Assembly: GCA_028554645.1 (NCBI GenBank)
Contig: JAQOOI010000073.1
Location: 1,240,001-1,304,000, forward strand
From: Omphalotus guepiniiformis
Lineage: Eukaryota; Basidiomycota; Agaricomycetes; Agaricales; Omphalotaceae
Length of the DNA stretch: 64,000 bases
Direction of reading: 5' to 3'
The notes under the pieces are model-generated. The model saw nothing but the letters and a program-made list of their open reading frames with translations. It was not told the origin of the DNA and did no database searches. The translations under genes were made by a program, and so were the position numbers. Below are positions 24,562 through 36,251 of the stretch, piece by piece (position 1 is the first letter of the stretch; every line of letters starts with the position of its first letter).

Positions 24562-24837
24562 CTAGTCGGATGTGAGATCTTTAGCAAGAGGAAGGTCGGT
24601 GAATCCGAAATCAAAAGTGCGACGAAATTCCGGGGTGCCATCTATGAACGTTTGTGAGATATGTTTGAACATGAATAAGACAGAATTCTTGAGGTTGTAT
24701 GTATATCTTACTCTTGGTAAAGAAGGATGCACGGGTTAGTAGGCAAGCGGAGTACCTTTTTGACGTGATCATCATTTTGGGAGCAGGCTGAATAAGCACA
24801 AGTTTCTTTTCACAATGACCGCCGATGTCGACGCCGA
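24562..24837 (-). pseudogene. Two-exon coding remnant (3' end of an unrecognised gene)
   Basis: Exons 24756-24837 and 24562-24712 join across a 43-nt intron (gtactcc...taccaag, with a CTAAC branch-point-like site). Joining gives a 77-residue frame: GVDIGGHCEKKLVLIQ, PAPKMMITSKR, VRYTYNLKNSVLFMFKHI, DGTPEFRRTFDFGFTDLPLA, ending LTSD and TAG at 24562-24564. No start codon or 5' exon is found before the G-alpha promoter, so it looks like the 3' part of a gene whose front is lost. The plus strand over the same bases also has an open frame (24243-24575), so strand assignment is not certain. Confidence 0.35.
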
Positions 24838-25121
24838 CTTAGCATTGCATTTTTCTTTTTACAACTTTGCAGAACAAATTGAACTCGAATTGCCGTTATT
24901 TCTTTCGCGAAAAATAAAGCTGTACAGTTCTCTTCAGGAACTTACAATTTCGACAGGCGCTCGAAAGATGCGTAACTGACATGTGGTTGTATTGTTATAA
25001 GCTAGCCCCATCACTGGGAGGTGAACTTATGGGAATATCAACTTGATCTTACTTTTTATCTAGGCGTCTCCATGGCTTTAAATAATCTACTCTGATTCTC
25101 CTTCCCTTAACTTTTGCGCAA

Positions 25122-27539
25122 ATGCCCTCTAGAATCTTGAATCCACTCATGGACGAGGGGGATCCTCTTAGCAAGGCTATATCACCTCCACCAGACGAAT
25201 CTGTTGAGGAGAAGGAAGCACGGGTCAAGTGTGAGATGGAAGCGAAGAGGGTGTCGGATGCGATAGATGATGACTTGGACCGTCAAAGGCAGGCAGAGAA
25301 AAAGGCTCCAAAACCAGTTCGCGTTCTACTACTCGGGCGTTTTACCGGTTGCTTTAGCTTTGTCGAACACTATACTTATTGAGTCAAGTACAGGGCAAAG
25401 CGAATCTGGTGAGTCGCTACTGCGGATGCACGCGGGTATGGCGTTTTCTGAAGGTACTACGCAGGAAAATCTACGTTTTTGAAGAGTACGTGGCCCATAT
25501 ATCATTGTCAGATGTTCAATTTCTTAGCCACGCTCCTGCTAGATTTTCAGTTAATGCACGATCCCAAAGTAAGTCTCGTTTTGGTTACTGCAATGTTTCG
25601 TCTTAACGAGATCACATTCCTAAAGGCATTTGCAGGAGAACGTGCTTCATGGCGAGCAGTGATTCAGCTCAACGTAGTACGGTCGATCCACGTTATTCTG
25701 GATGCCATGACTCGTACAAGATCGCCTAGTCCTCGAACTCCTCTGAAGGATTCAACCTCGGCCTCAAGCTCTCCCCTTAGCGTGGAGATTCCCTTACCAT
25801 CAGACCTCCTCGTTGACTCTGAAGTGTTGGAGTATCGGTCACGCTTGGCCCCGCTGTTACACGTTGAAGACTTATTGACACGTAGACTGACGCCAACAGA
25901 CTACAGTGAAGTGGGTACGACAGATTTAGCACCTGTCCACTACCCTGAGAGAACGAAGCATGTCGTGAGGGAGGTTGCCGTGAATTCTACTGTGCCGTGG
26001 AAGGACCGCTTCAGCAGGTTCGTTCCCAGCAGCACAACAAGTTTTGATAGCGAGGATTTGGTTGATTGGAATGATCCGAACGATCCAGGGAGGGTGCTTC
26101 ATGAGGTACGAGGATTCTCGTTTTCGCCTGGACCGGCTATATTCACGGTTCTTAGTGTGCCGATGATATGAAAAGGCTGTGGAATCATCCATCTGTTCAG
26201 GACATGCTCGAGAAACAAAATCTGAGGCTAGAAGAGATGGCTGGCTTGTGAGTGCTCCCGGGTTTCATCTAGATTGATGGGGTGTACTTATGACCCCATG
26301 TTGAAAGCTTCCTTGACTCGTTAGATGAGGTGACATCTGCACGGTATCTCCCGAGTAATGGTAAGCTTGTCATTCTTACGAGATACTCTCATGTCTGTAA
26401 ATCATCGGTCTATTTGCTAGATCATATTCTCAGAGCACGGCTCAAAACACTTGTAAGTGCGACATTGTTTTCCACGACTATATGCGTTCTATTGCTGACA
26501 AGTTGTGTTGAGTAGGGTGTGTCCGAGCACCGTATCAAAGTATCTATAGGTTGGTTGCGGCGAGGTTTTGAAGATACATGCGACTCATTGTATCGCGACA
26601 GGTGGTGGTGTGGGTAGCGATTGGCGGATATTTGACGTCGGTGGGCACAGATCGTTGGTACGAGAATCTTATATTGGAAGTTCATACTAACTGACGCGAT
26701 ACCAAACCCAGCGAGGTAAACCGATTTCCTAATGCGCTGGATGTTGTCTGAGTACTTGGGATCTTTTCCATAGCGGCATGGGCCCCTTACTTTGACAACA
26801 TGGATTCAATAATCTTCTTAGCGCCAATCTCGGCGTTTGACCAGGTATTAGCTGAAGCACCCAAGGTCAATCGATTGGTTTGTGGACTTCTATGTGCTTT
26901 TACTCGGCGTTAAAACCGTTTTTTTTCATATTAGGAGGACTCTGTGCTGTTATGGACAAGTATCGTCGCGAACAAACTTCTTCAGCACACAGATCTTATT
27001 TTATTCCTCAATAAATGCGACATCATGTCTGCGAAGCTAGCGTCAGGAATCAAGCTAAGGGACTACGTCGTGTCGTATGGGAACCGACCTAACGATTTTG
27101 ACAATGCGGCGAGCTGTGAGTGATTACAAGTAGATGCATTTGTTTTTGATATTAACCCTAGCGATCGTTTCGAAGACCTGAGAAAAAAGTTTGGTGTGTC
27201 ATTCATTCATCAAACTCTCTGTTGCACCCTCATCACTGAACGGGGAGCCGCAGCTGGTATCCTAAAAGAAAACTCGCCGTTACCTAGGACCTTCTACTGT
27301 CATTTGACTTCGGTAACTGTAAGTGATTCTTCTTGATCTGTTTCTTGATTCATTTCATAAACATATGGCCGCTCCTGCGTCTTTTTAGGATACCCTGTCT
27401 ACGCAGAAGGTTATCGCTTCTGGTACGTGTGGATTCTGTCTGCTAGAAAGGATATATTGTTCTGACCGACGGGTTTTTATTTCCAGTCAAAGACATGCTC
27501 ATGCGAGATAATTTGAAGCAATCCACGCTCCTTTTATGA
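25122..27539 (+). CDS. Divergent heterotrimeric G-protein alpha subunit
   Basis: G-alpha fold spread over more than ten short exons. The start MPSRILNPLMDEG lacks the MGC needed for N-myristoylation. P-loop exons join to give LLLG(R)QSESGKST; the Arg comes from a weak donor (GTTTTA) and may be a wrong junction. The helical domain carries a Ser/Pro insert (TRTRSPSPRTPLKDSTSASS). Switch I reads HILRARLKTLGVSE where family members have KTTGI, so the Mg-binding Thr is Leu. Switch II reads RIFDVGGHRSL: the GTPase Gln of DVGGQ is His. The guanine-specificity motif is normal (LILFLNKCD), and the TCAT-like loop reads LTSVTDT. Ends QSTLLL* at 27539. Basidiomycetes have extra divergent G-alphas. Sequence predicts GTP binding with impaired hydrolysis; signalling partner unknown. 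Confidence 0.88.
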
Positions 27540-28325
27540 AGATTTTGGTCTAGAGCTACGTCGACGAAGTTAGGCGATCGAAAGATCTAATAAACTAGCG
27601 GTCTATAGGAAGAATTCTGCACGATCTTTCTCCTACTAGTACGGGCTTTCACTTCTTGATTTCTACCGAACTCTTCTCTTTCAATGTTGTAGAAATGTAT
27701 ATATATTTGTAAGTATATATGTACCCTGCTTGCTTGTATGTCAGGTATACGTTCCCGCTTTGTATTCTAAATTACTTGTGCGAAATAATTAATACTTTGA
27801 TTCAATTCTTCAGACCAAAGGTACCGAACTCATCAGGCACTTGGCTCCCGCGGCGGGGCCGGTGCCGTGGCACTGGGTTTTCACCTTGACCACAAGGTCT
27901 TCCTGAGTTCTTCTCTCCTTCTTCCAAACTCAAAGTTTAAATCCAATGGACTTGCCAACAGGTGAACATAACGACTCTGACGGCAACGGCGAGCCCCTGT
28001 CTGCAGAAGCACACTCGGTTTGCTGACGGGTGACCCATCACCAATACCAACTGACTATGCTTCAACGTTCCACCCCTACCGAACTCATGCGAAAGATATA
28101 GGATCAATGTCAAAATGGCATGGGATCTCGCAAACCTGGAAGACCGTAGCGAAAGTCTGCTGCATGCGGTAAGTATTGAGAAATATAGCGTACGTTTTCC
28201 CTTTTCAAACGTTTCGACCGATTTCTGGCGGAGAGACATCACATATTCCCCTTTGGAACATTGTCATCGTGAATCTATGAATTGAAAACACCAATGAATT
28301 GACTCGGATTTGTGGATTGTTACAG

Positions 28326-28861
28326 GTTCAGAGTAAAGAATGTCAGAAGCAAGCCTGGCCTACGCATAAGGTTAAATGCAAGCTCAATCAGGGGAACAAG
28401 GACGTGTCGCCTGCGATGGCGGAGGCTTTGAAGGCTCTACGTTTGTTCACTAACATGCACCGACCCATCATCTTAGCATCAATCCGGCGCGCCTTTGACC
28501 TCAGTTTGGACCCGACGCGGTCAGAGCGAGACGTCCTCGTCATCTACCTGATTCCCCGACCCGACTCCGCGCGTCGTGAGACGTCTTTTTACGCTACAGA
28601 TGCGGAAATTCTCCCCATGTTGAAAGCCGGCCGACAATCTGAGGAACTCGCAGTACAGTCGAAGAAGATCCACGAATAGGTGAAGGCGGCGGGAGAACTT
28701 GGAGCGTTGTTCATCTTGCTCAAGGCCAAGTATCCGGATAAAATGGCGACTAATATTTCGAGTTATAGATTTGGGCATGAAATTGCTTTTACTACGAATC
28801 CACTGGTGGAGATTGGAGAAGCGAGTTGTTGAAGCATATCAACGAAGGGATCGTTCTTTGA
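28326..28861 (+). pseudogene. MYND-finger protein, broken copy
   Basis: After a cag acceptor the frame begins with the second half of a MYND zinc finger (SKECQKQAWPTHKVKC) and continues with ALKALRLFTNMHRPIILASI, RAFDLSLDPTR and VLVIYLIPRPDS. An in-frame TAG at 28677-28679 interrupts it. The same frame then carries on as clear protein (VKAAGELGALFILLKAKYPD, YRFGHEIAFTTNPLVEIGE). A one-base shift is then needed to read ELLKHINEGIVL and TGA at 28859-28861. The first two Cys pairs of the finger are not found upstream. Missing front, early stop and frameshift together argue for a pseudogene. Intact relatives are common hypothetical proteins of agarics. Confidence 0.75.
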
Positions 28862-29109
28862 TGGTGAAGCCTTAGCTAGCGAGGTGTACAATATTCCAGA
28901 ACCCTTGGAATCCGGGGTAGAGACTTTCTCTGCATCATCGAGTCGCGTCATTGCTATGCAGATAGAATACTGTGTATGTAAACTCGTTATCCCTTTGTAT
29001 TGAATGGTGTGAGCCCTGTGGTATCAGGTGCTAATTGCGAATACATTCACAAGAGATGGTCTCCACAGTGCAGAATGCTATGCTCGATGTCGATGTGATG
29101 AGCCACAAG

Positions 29110-29343
29110 TCATTGGGTAGATGAGTACCTCTCCGTGGTCGTCGCTTTAATGAAATATCCGTCAAGCAACTGCGCATGGATTATATGAAAAGATCGTAGA
29201 TATGTATATTGTCCGTTCGGCGCCAAGATTTTGACAGTGGGTTCAGCGAGCTCTAGGCGCAACCACTTAGGACCATGCTTTGTGGGGTCAATCCAGGGAC
29301 ATACCTTAAACAAGCCTGAGGGAGCTGTGACGTCGATTGACAT
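29110..29343 (-). CDS. Small hypothetical protein
   Basis: Open frame of 77 codons from ATG at 29343 (MSIDVTAPSGLFKVCPWIDP), ending at 29110. Composition is protein-like (KWLRLELAEPTVKILAPNG) but no family is recognised. A GTACTC donor near the end could extend it into a further exon. It lies between a pseudogene and RRG7, so it may be a remnant. Confidence 0.3.
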   Translation of the reverse strand: MSIDVTAPSGLFKVCPWIDPTKHGPKWLRLELAEPTVKILAPNGQYTYLRSFHIIHAQLLDGYFIKATTTERYSSTQ

Positions 29344-29645
29344 TGTAGTTCATCGAATTGGCACTCAACAGGCAAAACAAGGGGTCGAGTGATTCCCAGG
29401 TCGAGTAACATGCACTTGTTTCCTGTGCAAGATCCGACGCGGGCGCGAGAGCATGGAAGAAAGTCGATTTCACTTCCCGCTACCGAACAAGTCTCGCACG
29501 CTAATTGCTAAGTACTCCAGGATCACCAGGTTATTGCCAACGCCAGGTGCCAACGCCACGAGTAGGTGGGGTAGCTTCAAAAGCTTCACTCAATCGGCAG
29601 GCCTGGCTATACTCGGGTCAACTGCTGAGCGCTGAAGACTCCGAG

Positions 29646-30620
29646 TCAGAGAAAAGCTTTCCCTGAATCAGGTGTCCAGCTCGGTAACTTCTGTCCTTCA
29701 AACCAAAGACTTGGGGTACCGCTGACACCAGGAACGGCCGTAGGAGATGAGAGTAATAAGGTAGGATTAGCGTTGACCTTCCAGCTCCACCGCACTTCCA
29801 TCCTGCCCTTGAGTAAACCATGTCCTCCGCCGAGAGCTGGATTCCACACAGCAGAGCCCGGACTGGGGTTATCATCAGTTGAGGTACCGTCTAGCGCGTC
29901 AGCATCCTTATCCTTCGGTAATTTGGGCGGTATATGAATGAGCAAAATCGGTACAGAGGAAGACATCGCTCGGAGAAGGGTGGATTTAGTAAATGGCGAT
30001 TCGGATATGAATATCGCGACGATTGGCCCAGGGGTCGATTCGAATTGGACTAGAGGGGAAGTTTCCTCCTCATCCTCCGCTTCACCAGTGGAAACATTAT
30101 GTGCAGGAATAGCAGGATTACCAGCTACAGCCATCAAACTTGAACTCGACGAAAGCTTAGACGCGGCATCTCTCGCCATGTACCTGTACACCACACCCTC
30201 CAGCTCCCTCACGTATCTAGGACCTGGTTTCTTCTTCTCTGCTTTACATTGCGCCACTACACGGACGCGTCTGCGTGGTGGTCTAGGACTCGGACTTGAA
30301 CTCCAACTCGTCGGCGTTGCTGTTGGAGCATCCAAGTCGGGTATCCACCACCAACCCAGTAAGTCAATTCCACCATCCTCTTTTCCTCCTACGCGTGTAA
30401 GAGACATGGAAAGGTGCTGCTGGAGTAGCCTGAGAGAGACATTTTCAAAATGGGTTCCGCGATCAACTGTGGATAACGTTGAGCAGTGGCAGCGTCGTTT
30501 CAAAAGAAATTGCTGGGAGATAAACAGATAGAGACTAGTATTTGAGGCGTAGCGATTTCGAGAAGTACACGAGGCGAATTTTTGTAGACATGGAGCGCGA
30601 GTCAAATGGCTTCGCAGCAT
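29646..30620 (-). CDS. RRG7: Mitochondrial Rrg7-like protein (restriction-endonuclease-like fold)
   Basis: Homologue of yeast Rrg7, required for respiratory growth, here 324 residues in one exon. The first 45 or so residues are rich in Arg, Ser and Thr with few acidic residues, typical of a matrix import signal. The core follows: DRGTHFENVSLRLLQQHL, a GGKEDGGIDLLGWW block, then RVVAQCKAEKKKPGPRYVRELEG. The Glu, Asp and Q-x-K order matches a PD-(D/E)xK-like nuclease site, so the catalytic residues appear to be kept. A Ser/Pro linker between GWWWIPDLDAP and RRRVRVVAQ is a lineage insertion. The molecular role of the family is not settled. Confidence 0.85.
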   Translation of the reverse strand: MLRSHLTRAPCLQKFASCTSRNRYASNTSLYLFISQQFLLKRRCHCSTLSTVDRGTHFENVSLRLLQQHLSMSLTRVGGKEDGGIDLLGWWWIPDLDAPTATPTSWSSSPSPRPPRRRVRVVAQCKAEKKKPGPRYVRELEGVVYRYMARDAASKLSSSSSLMAVAGNPAIPAHNVSTGEAEDEEETSPLVQFESTPGPIVAIFISESPFTKSTLLRAMSSSVPILLIHIPPKLPKDKDADALDGTSTDDNPSPGSAVWNPALGGGHGLLKGRMEVRWSWKVNANPTLLLSSPTAVPGVSGTPSLWFEGQKLPSWTPDSGKAFL

Positions 30621-30999
30621 CGACGTGTTGGAAGAGTGTGCTTGTGATTATGTCAGCGCTTGAAGTGTCCATTAGGCGCTTGGCTTTACTTCAGCGCTGG
30701 GCATATATTCACTTATTCAGATCCAACGCAAACATATAGAAAAAAGCAGTTCGTTACGTGAATACCTCAACTCTTAAGCTATGTTATGTACTTTGAAAGT
30801 TTCAATCTATGTAGCAGGAAACTTTTGTAAAACGTTCGTTCGTTACGTTCATCATCAACCAACCGACCTCCAATCCACTTCTAGACCCGACTTCTCTCAC
30901 TTTCTTTAGCAAAATACAACCATCTACACCCGATGACAAGCAGAGCAAGAGGATATGCAACTCAATAGACCAGGAAATGTTCGTGGAAGGCTAGACTCT

Positions 31000-32797
31000 T
31001 TAACCGAGCATACCTTCCTCGCCCTCGCTGTATGCCGTGCTACTACCATAGGCAGAAGAAAGCTCGTTATATCGAGCAATCTTGAGTCGCTGCGAGGGAG
31101 GAATAACTTTGTCGTCGAGTGCATGTGGATGGCCACCGTGAAGAACACCAACACGCTTCATTGCGAGGAGCTATTACAGCAGGCGTTAGTCAACTGTCGT
31201 ATAGCACTTATAAAATACCACGTACATTGTGTGCAGCATTTGAATGATCATAGACACCACCAAAGAACGCCGTAGTCGCGTCTTTGCCTGAAAAGACATG
31301 AGCCGAAATATGTGACGAGTGAAGATCAAACCAACCGATGAATTTGACAATGAGATGTGCACCTCCGGGGTGTTCCTCAATGAAGGTTGCGACATCATGA
31401 ATGAATCCAGAAATCAAAATGAGAGGTCGCTTCTGTGACTGCTCCTGGACTGCACCAAGAATAAGCTTGAGAACAAACCAGATACAGAAATACGTACAAG
31501 TATCCCATGACACCACGGGCAAATCATTGCTATCAGTCGGCCATGCGAGCCTCTCCTGAGTCTCACGAAGTCTCTTGAGCTGCATGGTCAGTTGACCTTT
31601 GCGAACTTCGTTGTCAGGGAAGACCTTTAAATTTAAGGTAGAGTCAGCTACTTTTGGGATGTACAGTGCATATAACAAGTTACCTTCAGATGAGAAGCCA
31701 GACCTAACTTGGACAATACCCAAATAGTCCATTTTGTGGGATCATACTGGTACCATTTAATCGCGTTACGATAATCCATGGGGAACTAGAAGCCTGTTTG
31801 TACACGAGAAATTCGAAATAATATCAATGCAGCCTTACCTGATGGTGGAAGTTGTGGTAACCCTCGCCGACAGTGACAAACGCGGTAATCATGTGGTCCC
31901 GGGGAGTGTGCTTGTCGTCGAAGGGAGTCTCACCAAGCCAGTGAGCCAGGGAGTTGACACAGAAGGTAGAATGTTGGAGGGGGAAAGCTTGTCAGCCAAT
32001 TAAACTTCAAACGCGACAGAATACAGCATACATGATGAACAAAGACCAATCTCAGTACACCAGCGTAAACAAACCCGCCTCGTGCATCTCCCCAGCCCAG
32101 CCAGCCAACAACAGTGGGAAGGATGAAGCCCATAATAAGGATCAACGAAATGTAGTTCCTGTGCTGCCACTTGACCACAGGGTCACGGCTGAGGTCACTG
32201 ACATCAGCGACACCAGGCTTTCTCCTTGGTCTGACAAGCATCCAGCCGATGTGAGAGTACCAGAACCCTCTATGGGCGTTGTATGGATCCAAATCAGTAT
32301 CAGTGTAACGGTGGTGGGCACGATGTCCACGAGACCACCATTTGATAGAACCTTGGAGGGCGCCGGCACCGAAAAGAGCAAGTGCGTATTGGGTGGACAG
32401 AGAGGCATTGTAGGAACGGTGAGCCCAAAAACGGTGATACCCAGCGGTGATACCTACAAATAATAAGAAAGCTGAATGAAAGTTTGAAAGACGCGTTTTT
32501 ACCTAGGCCAGTCATAAAGTAGTACACGATACTCCAGACGAGAGTCTCCCATCTCAGCTTGACATAGCAAGCACCGACAATACCGACAAAAGGCGGCACT
32601 GTCAGAATGTAGAAGGAAAGCCAATTAATCTCCTGGAAGAGATTTTCCCAAGTAACAGGGGGCAATGGCTTGGTGTTTTTGAGAGTGTAAGAAACATAAT
32701 TGTCGGGAATGTTGAGGTCGATGGGAACATCCGACTTTGAATCTTTTGTCGTGTCAGCCTTTGACGATGGCGAACGAGAGTCGACAACGTCTGACAT
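31000..32797 (-). CDS. OLE1: Delta-9 fatty acid desaturase with C-terminal cytochrome b5 domain (Ole1 type)
   Basis: Stearoyl/palmitoyl-CoA desaturase of the endoplasmic reticulum. Start [13 protein letters not shown] at 32797; five or more introns. All three His boxes are present after splicing: [15 protein letters not shown] (HxxxxH), [14 protein letters not shown] (HxxHH) and [12 protein letters not shown] (HxxHH). Hydrophobic segments include [17 protein letters not shown] and [19 protein letters not shown]. The C-terminal part is a cytochrome b5 domain with [18 protein letters not shown] and a second haem-side His in YDHSNAAHN, so it supplies its own electron carrier as in yeast Ole1. 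It ends [10 protein letters not shown] with TAA at 31000-31002. Likely essential for unsaturated fatty acids. Confidence 0.95.
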
Positions 32798-35700
32798 GGC
32801 GACCAGCTACTTCGTAGGACAGTGAAGAGGAAAAGAAGAGGTAAAGAAAACGTACCGTAGGGGCGGTGTCTATTTATTACTCACGCGTACAACAAAACTT
32901 TGGGGTGTTCCCCGGTCATGGTTGGAGCACTTTCTCTGATCTCAGCTCATTTCCACCCAAAAAAATTCAACAAGATTGTTCCATTCACCTCTACGTAGAC
33001 TGTTCATGCTCTGGATACCGCTAGACTTTCCTGGCCAGATTCTAGTGATGCCTCGAATTTCTTTACCTGCTTTTACACTGGGGATCACCGATCGGGCGGT
33101 GAATTTCGCAGAAGCGCTTGGAACAACCCTACATCACGTGGCCGTACACTTTTTGGGGAGCTTGTTTCGGCAACAATTTCTCATGGCCCAGACTGCGGAG
33201 GACTCCCATTGGGCCCTACAGCTCTCTTCAAGATTTTTCAAGTTTCCAGCCCCAAGCTTCTCATGTTTAAACCCTATCTGTGCAACGGTTATCGTCATTC
33301 AGGTGCTTTTTTTGAGCTCCAGTTCTTCTCCGAGTGCCCGAGAAGTTCACGAAAGCTCCCCCAAGGTGCAAATGAAGTTTCCACCCTGCCCCAACCGCAC
33401 AGAAACCCGTATATGTACCATCGCAAGTCCGACGGGCGTGCTGCAAACATGATCTCTTGCAACTCATTCTAGCATATGAAGACTAGAAATGGAATGTAAC
33501 ACTCATACTTTTTCAACATGCATCGGGTGTTTCCAGGGTGTTTCGTCACCCATACTAGTCGAGTGACTGCTGCAAGCTACATAGCTTGTAGAAACTTCTA
33601 CAGATCATGATGCCAGCGCTTTGTTAATCAGTTCAATCGCCTTCTCCGACGCATTTGAAAAGCTTAGGGTATCTGCCATGTTCTCTCCTTCAACGTGACG
33701 GTCATTTCTACTGAGCAGAAGGACTTAGGAAAGAAGACCATCTGTCCGTCAGCTGTCGTCTCGAGGACAGGGTCAATAGGTCAGCCGTAATCGTCAAGGG
33801 CTCTCATTACGTTCAGGCGAGCAATGATGTTCACCTACGATGATCCATACGATGACATCGTCCTGACGGAAAAATGGCAGGCATAAGAATTAGTGCGCCA
33901 ACCGTCGAGTTCAGGAAACGCACCCTAGATAGAAACTTTAAACTGTACGTGAGTACCGTAAGCCCAGCATGCATGAACTCACTGCTGTCCATAACCAAAT
34001 GACCCAATCTTTCTAGGATCACTCACAGGGGAATCTATCCAAAGTATGAAGTTTAGGAGCACTAATAATATCCTTAATCAGTTGGCCCAGGTTTGTTCGT
34101 CTCATGCATACACTATTCGGAACTGATTATGTGTGATGATCCCGTCGTAGAGTGTGTTCACGCCTGTGCTTTATCTCGGTATACGGTAGATCGTAACTGA
34201 CTAGTCACATTGCATACAAGAGAATTGCCTTCGAGTCAACTTGAATAACGAAGCTAGTATCATCACGATACAATGCAAACATACGCTAACTCAGCTCGAA
34301 TCGTAGGTGTTTCGTTCAACTCAAACAGAATATTTACCTCTGAAGTCTTCTTTCATATCGCTCCGAGCAGTGTCCTTCCTCATCGCGGCGTCTTCCAATG
34401 CTATCGAGGTCAGGATATGTCATGGCACATTCATTTGCAGCACCGGTTTATGCGGCTCATTCAAACTTCGATTGTACTGTTGCTCAAACGCCGAAGGAAG
34501 CCCGCAAAAACGCTATGGTACAGTTGCTCTGGAACACCTGTTCGATGTTCAAATCAAACACTGTAGGCAAGCTTCAACAAGTCGCTCCTGTTACACGCTT
34601 GGACGGGGTGGTCCATAGAAAACACGAAGAGAACAGAACAAAACAGATCCGATCTAGTATGCGAATCGCCAGCTGGGAAGTCGTCTGAAGTTCAGATATA
34701 TACGACGATAGACTAATAGCCATCTTTGACCCTCGACCATGTCCACCGATGCTTGAATCTTCCAGGCGCTCAGCATCTCATCTGGTACGAATAAAGGCGG
34801 ACCCTCGGTGCTTGTTCAGCGTAGCAAAAACACACTCTGCTTCTATATCAGCACCTTGACAAGTCGTCTATCCGAGTTTGAATGTCTGAATCTGTCGGGA
34901 TTGTCGCTGAATGATGTGCATGTTTTTTGTCATGTATCCAGAAGGTCAAAATTAATTCAGCATGGAGAGCGATGAATGAAATCGAGTGGTTTACGGTTTA
35001 AAAGTTTTCTGTGTCTCCTATGGCCTGATCATAACCTCTACGAACCGAAGTATGAAGAAAAAAAAAACGAAGAGACTCCTGACAGTACTAGGGTGTGGTC
35101 CAGAAGGGGGTGGTTGTTTGCGCAAAGGCCACGGTGTACCGGGCTGATGAGTACTTCGTATGCAAAATTTCAACATGTCTTTATTCGACTGCCAACAGGC
35201 TTTCTGAGTTCTCTTGTTGTGAAGATGATTAACTTGCAAGACTCTGATGAGAAACACCCAGATAGTTGCTCCTCGACGAGGTCAACCGGCACTCTACGGT
35301 GACTCAGACCAGCAATGGTGGCACCGTCTTCTGCTTCAATGTATGTATACCGTGCAAACCCACCAGCAGCACTGCATCTTCTCATCAGACAACAAAGAAA
35401 CTAGCAAGGCATGGCTTGATCAAGGAATTATGACCAGAAATGAGACTTGTTTGGGCTTGCAGGGCAAAGTTCAATGTTGTGGCGGGCGCACTGAGGTGAG
35501 ATAAATCAGGCTATTCACAGTCAACTTTGAGTGCTGATATTACTCTCGCGAAACCTCCAAGTAGTCGAACAACATACTGAGGCTCACGGTCGGTCTGACA
35601 TCGTGCCAGTGAAAGTTCAATTGTTTACTTCTGATAGTACTTGAGATGGAGACCGAGAGTGAGCCGAGAGATAAGACGCCCACAGAGGAGCGCGTGTCAA

Positions 35701-35838
35701 AGTAGACGAGGTAGTGGACGCCTTTTCCACCATATCAATCGCACTGCGTATGTCACTCCAGGCATAATGCCATTTAATTAAAATGCCGCGATACAGTCAG
35801 TGTATCTTCTAATGCTATTCTTTACCTTCGATTGATAA
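32798..35838. other. 3-kb interval without a supported gene
   Basis: The first 100-150 bp hold the OLE1 promoter, including an ATTTATTA-type AT stretch at about 32869-32880. Beyond it several open frames of 60-160 codons occur (for example 32976-33452, 34273-34688 plus; 35170-35385 minus). They overlap each other in different frames and have no domain. The plus frame at about 34415-34688 is the most protein-like (PKEARKNAMVQLLWNTCSMF) but lacks a start in context. Confidence 0.4.
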
Positions 35839-36131
35839 ATGGTGTACGGTCTTTTGTGGGCTATGCGAGAAGAAGATGAACAAAAAGAGGGTGAGTTGAT
35901 GTTGATGGGACCCATTTAATCATGACTCACTGAACGGGAATAGGCTTGCCTCCGACAATAAAGCAAGTCGTTGTCTTTAAGCAAGAACTTTTTGCTGATG
36001 CCCAGTCAAATCGGCTCAAAGATTGTCTGACTGCCTCTCATGTCTTTCCCTACAAGGCATCAGATGAGCCAAGGGATTTCTGGCAAGGCTACTTACAAGA
36101 TGTGTTGGATATCGCGAACAATTCTTGTTAA
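35839..36131 (+). CDS. Small hypothetical protein, two exons
   Basis: Exon 1 at 35839-35890 (MVYGLLWAMREEDEQKE) joins exon 2 at 35944-36131 across a 53-nt intron (gtgagt...aatag), giving 79 residues. Exon 2 contains LPPTIKQVVVFKQELFADAQ and ends YLQDVLDIANNSC. No family recognised. It lies 120 bp before the SNF2 gene on the same strand, so it could be a misread extra 5' part of that gene, although it ends in a clear TAA. Confidence 0.4.
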
Positions 36132-36251
36132 AGGCTACCCGAAGCTAGTTGGAGTTCTTGGACATCGGAGTCGGAAAAGCTAAGGAACAGACAATAGCAG
36201 ATAGCATTCGCAATATTCAATCAATCTCTTAATTGTAAAGTTTGGATGTGA

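Noticed and set aside
34273..34688. Protein-coding gene on the plus strand
   Set aside because: Three overlapping frames of similar length, no domain, no clear start context and no consistent splice pattern.
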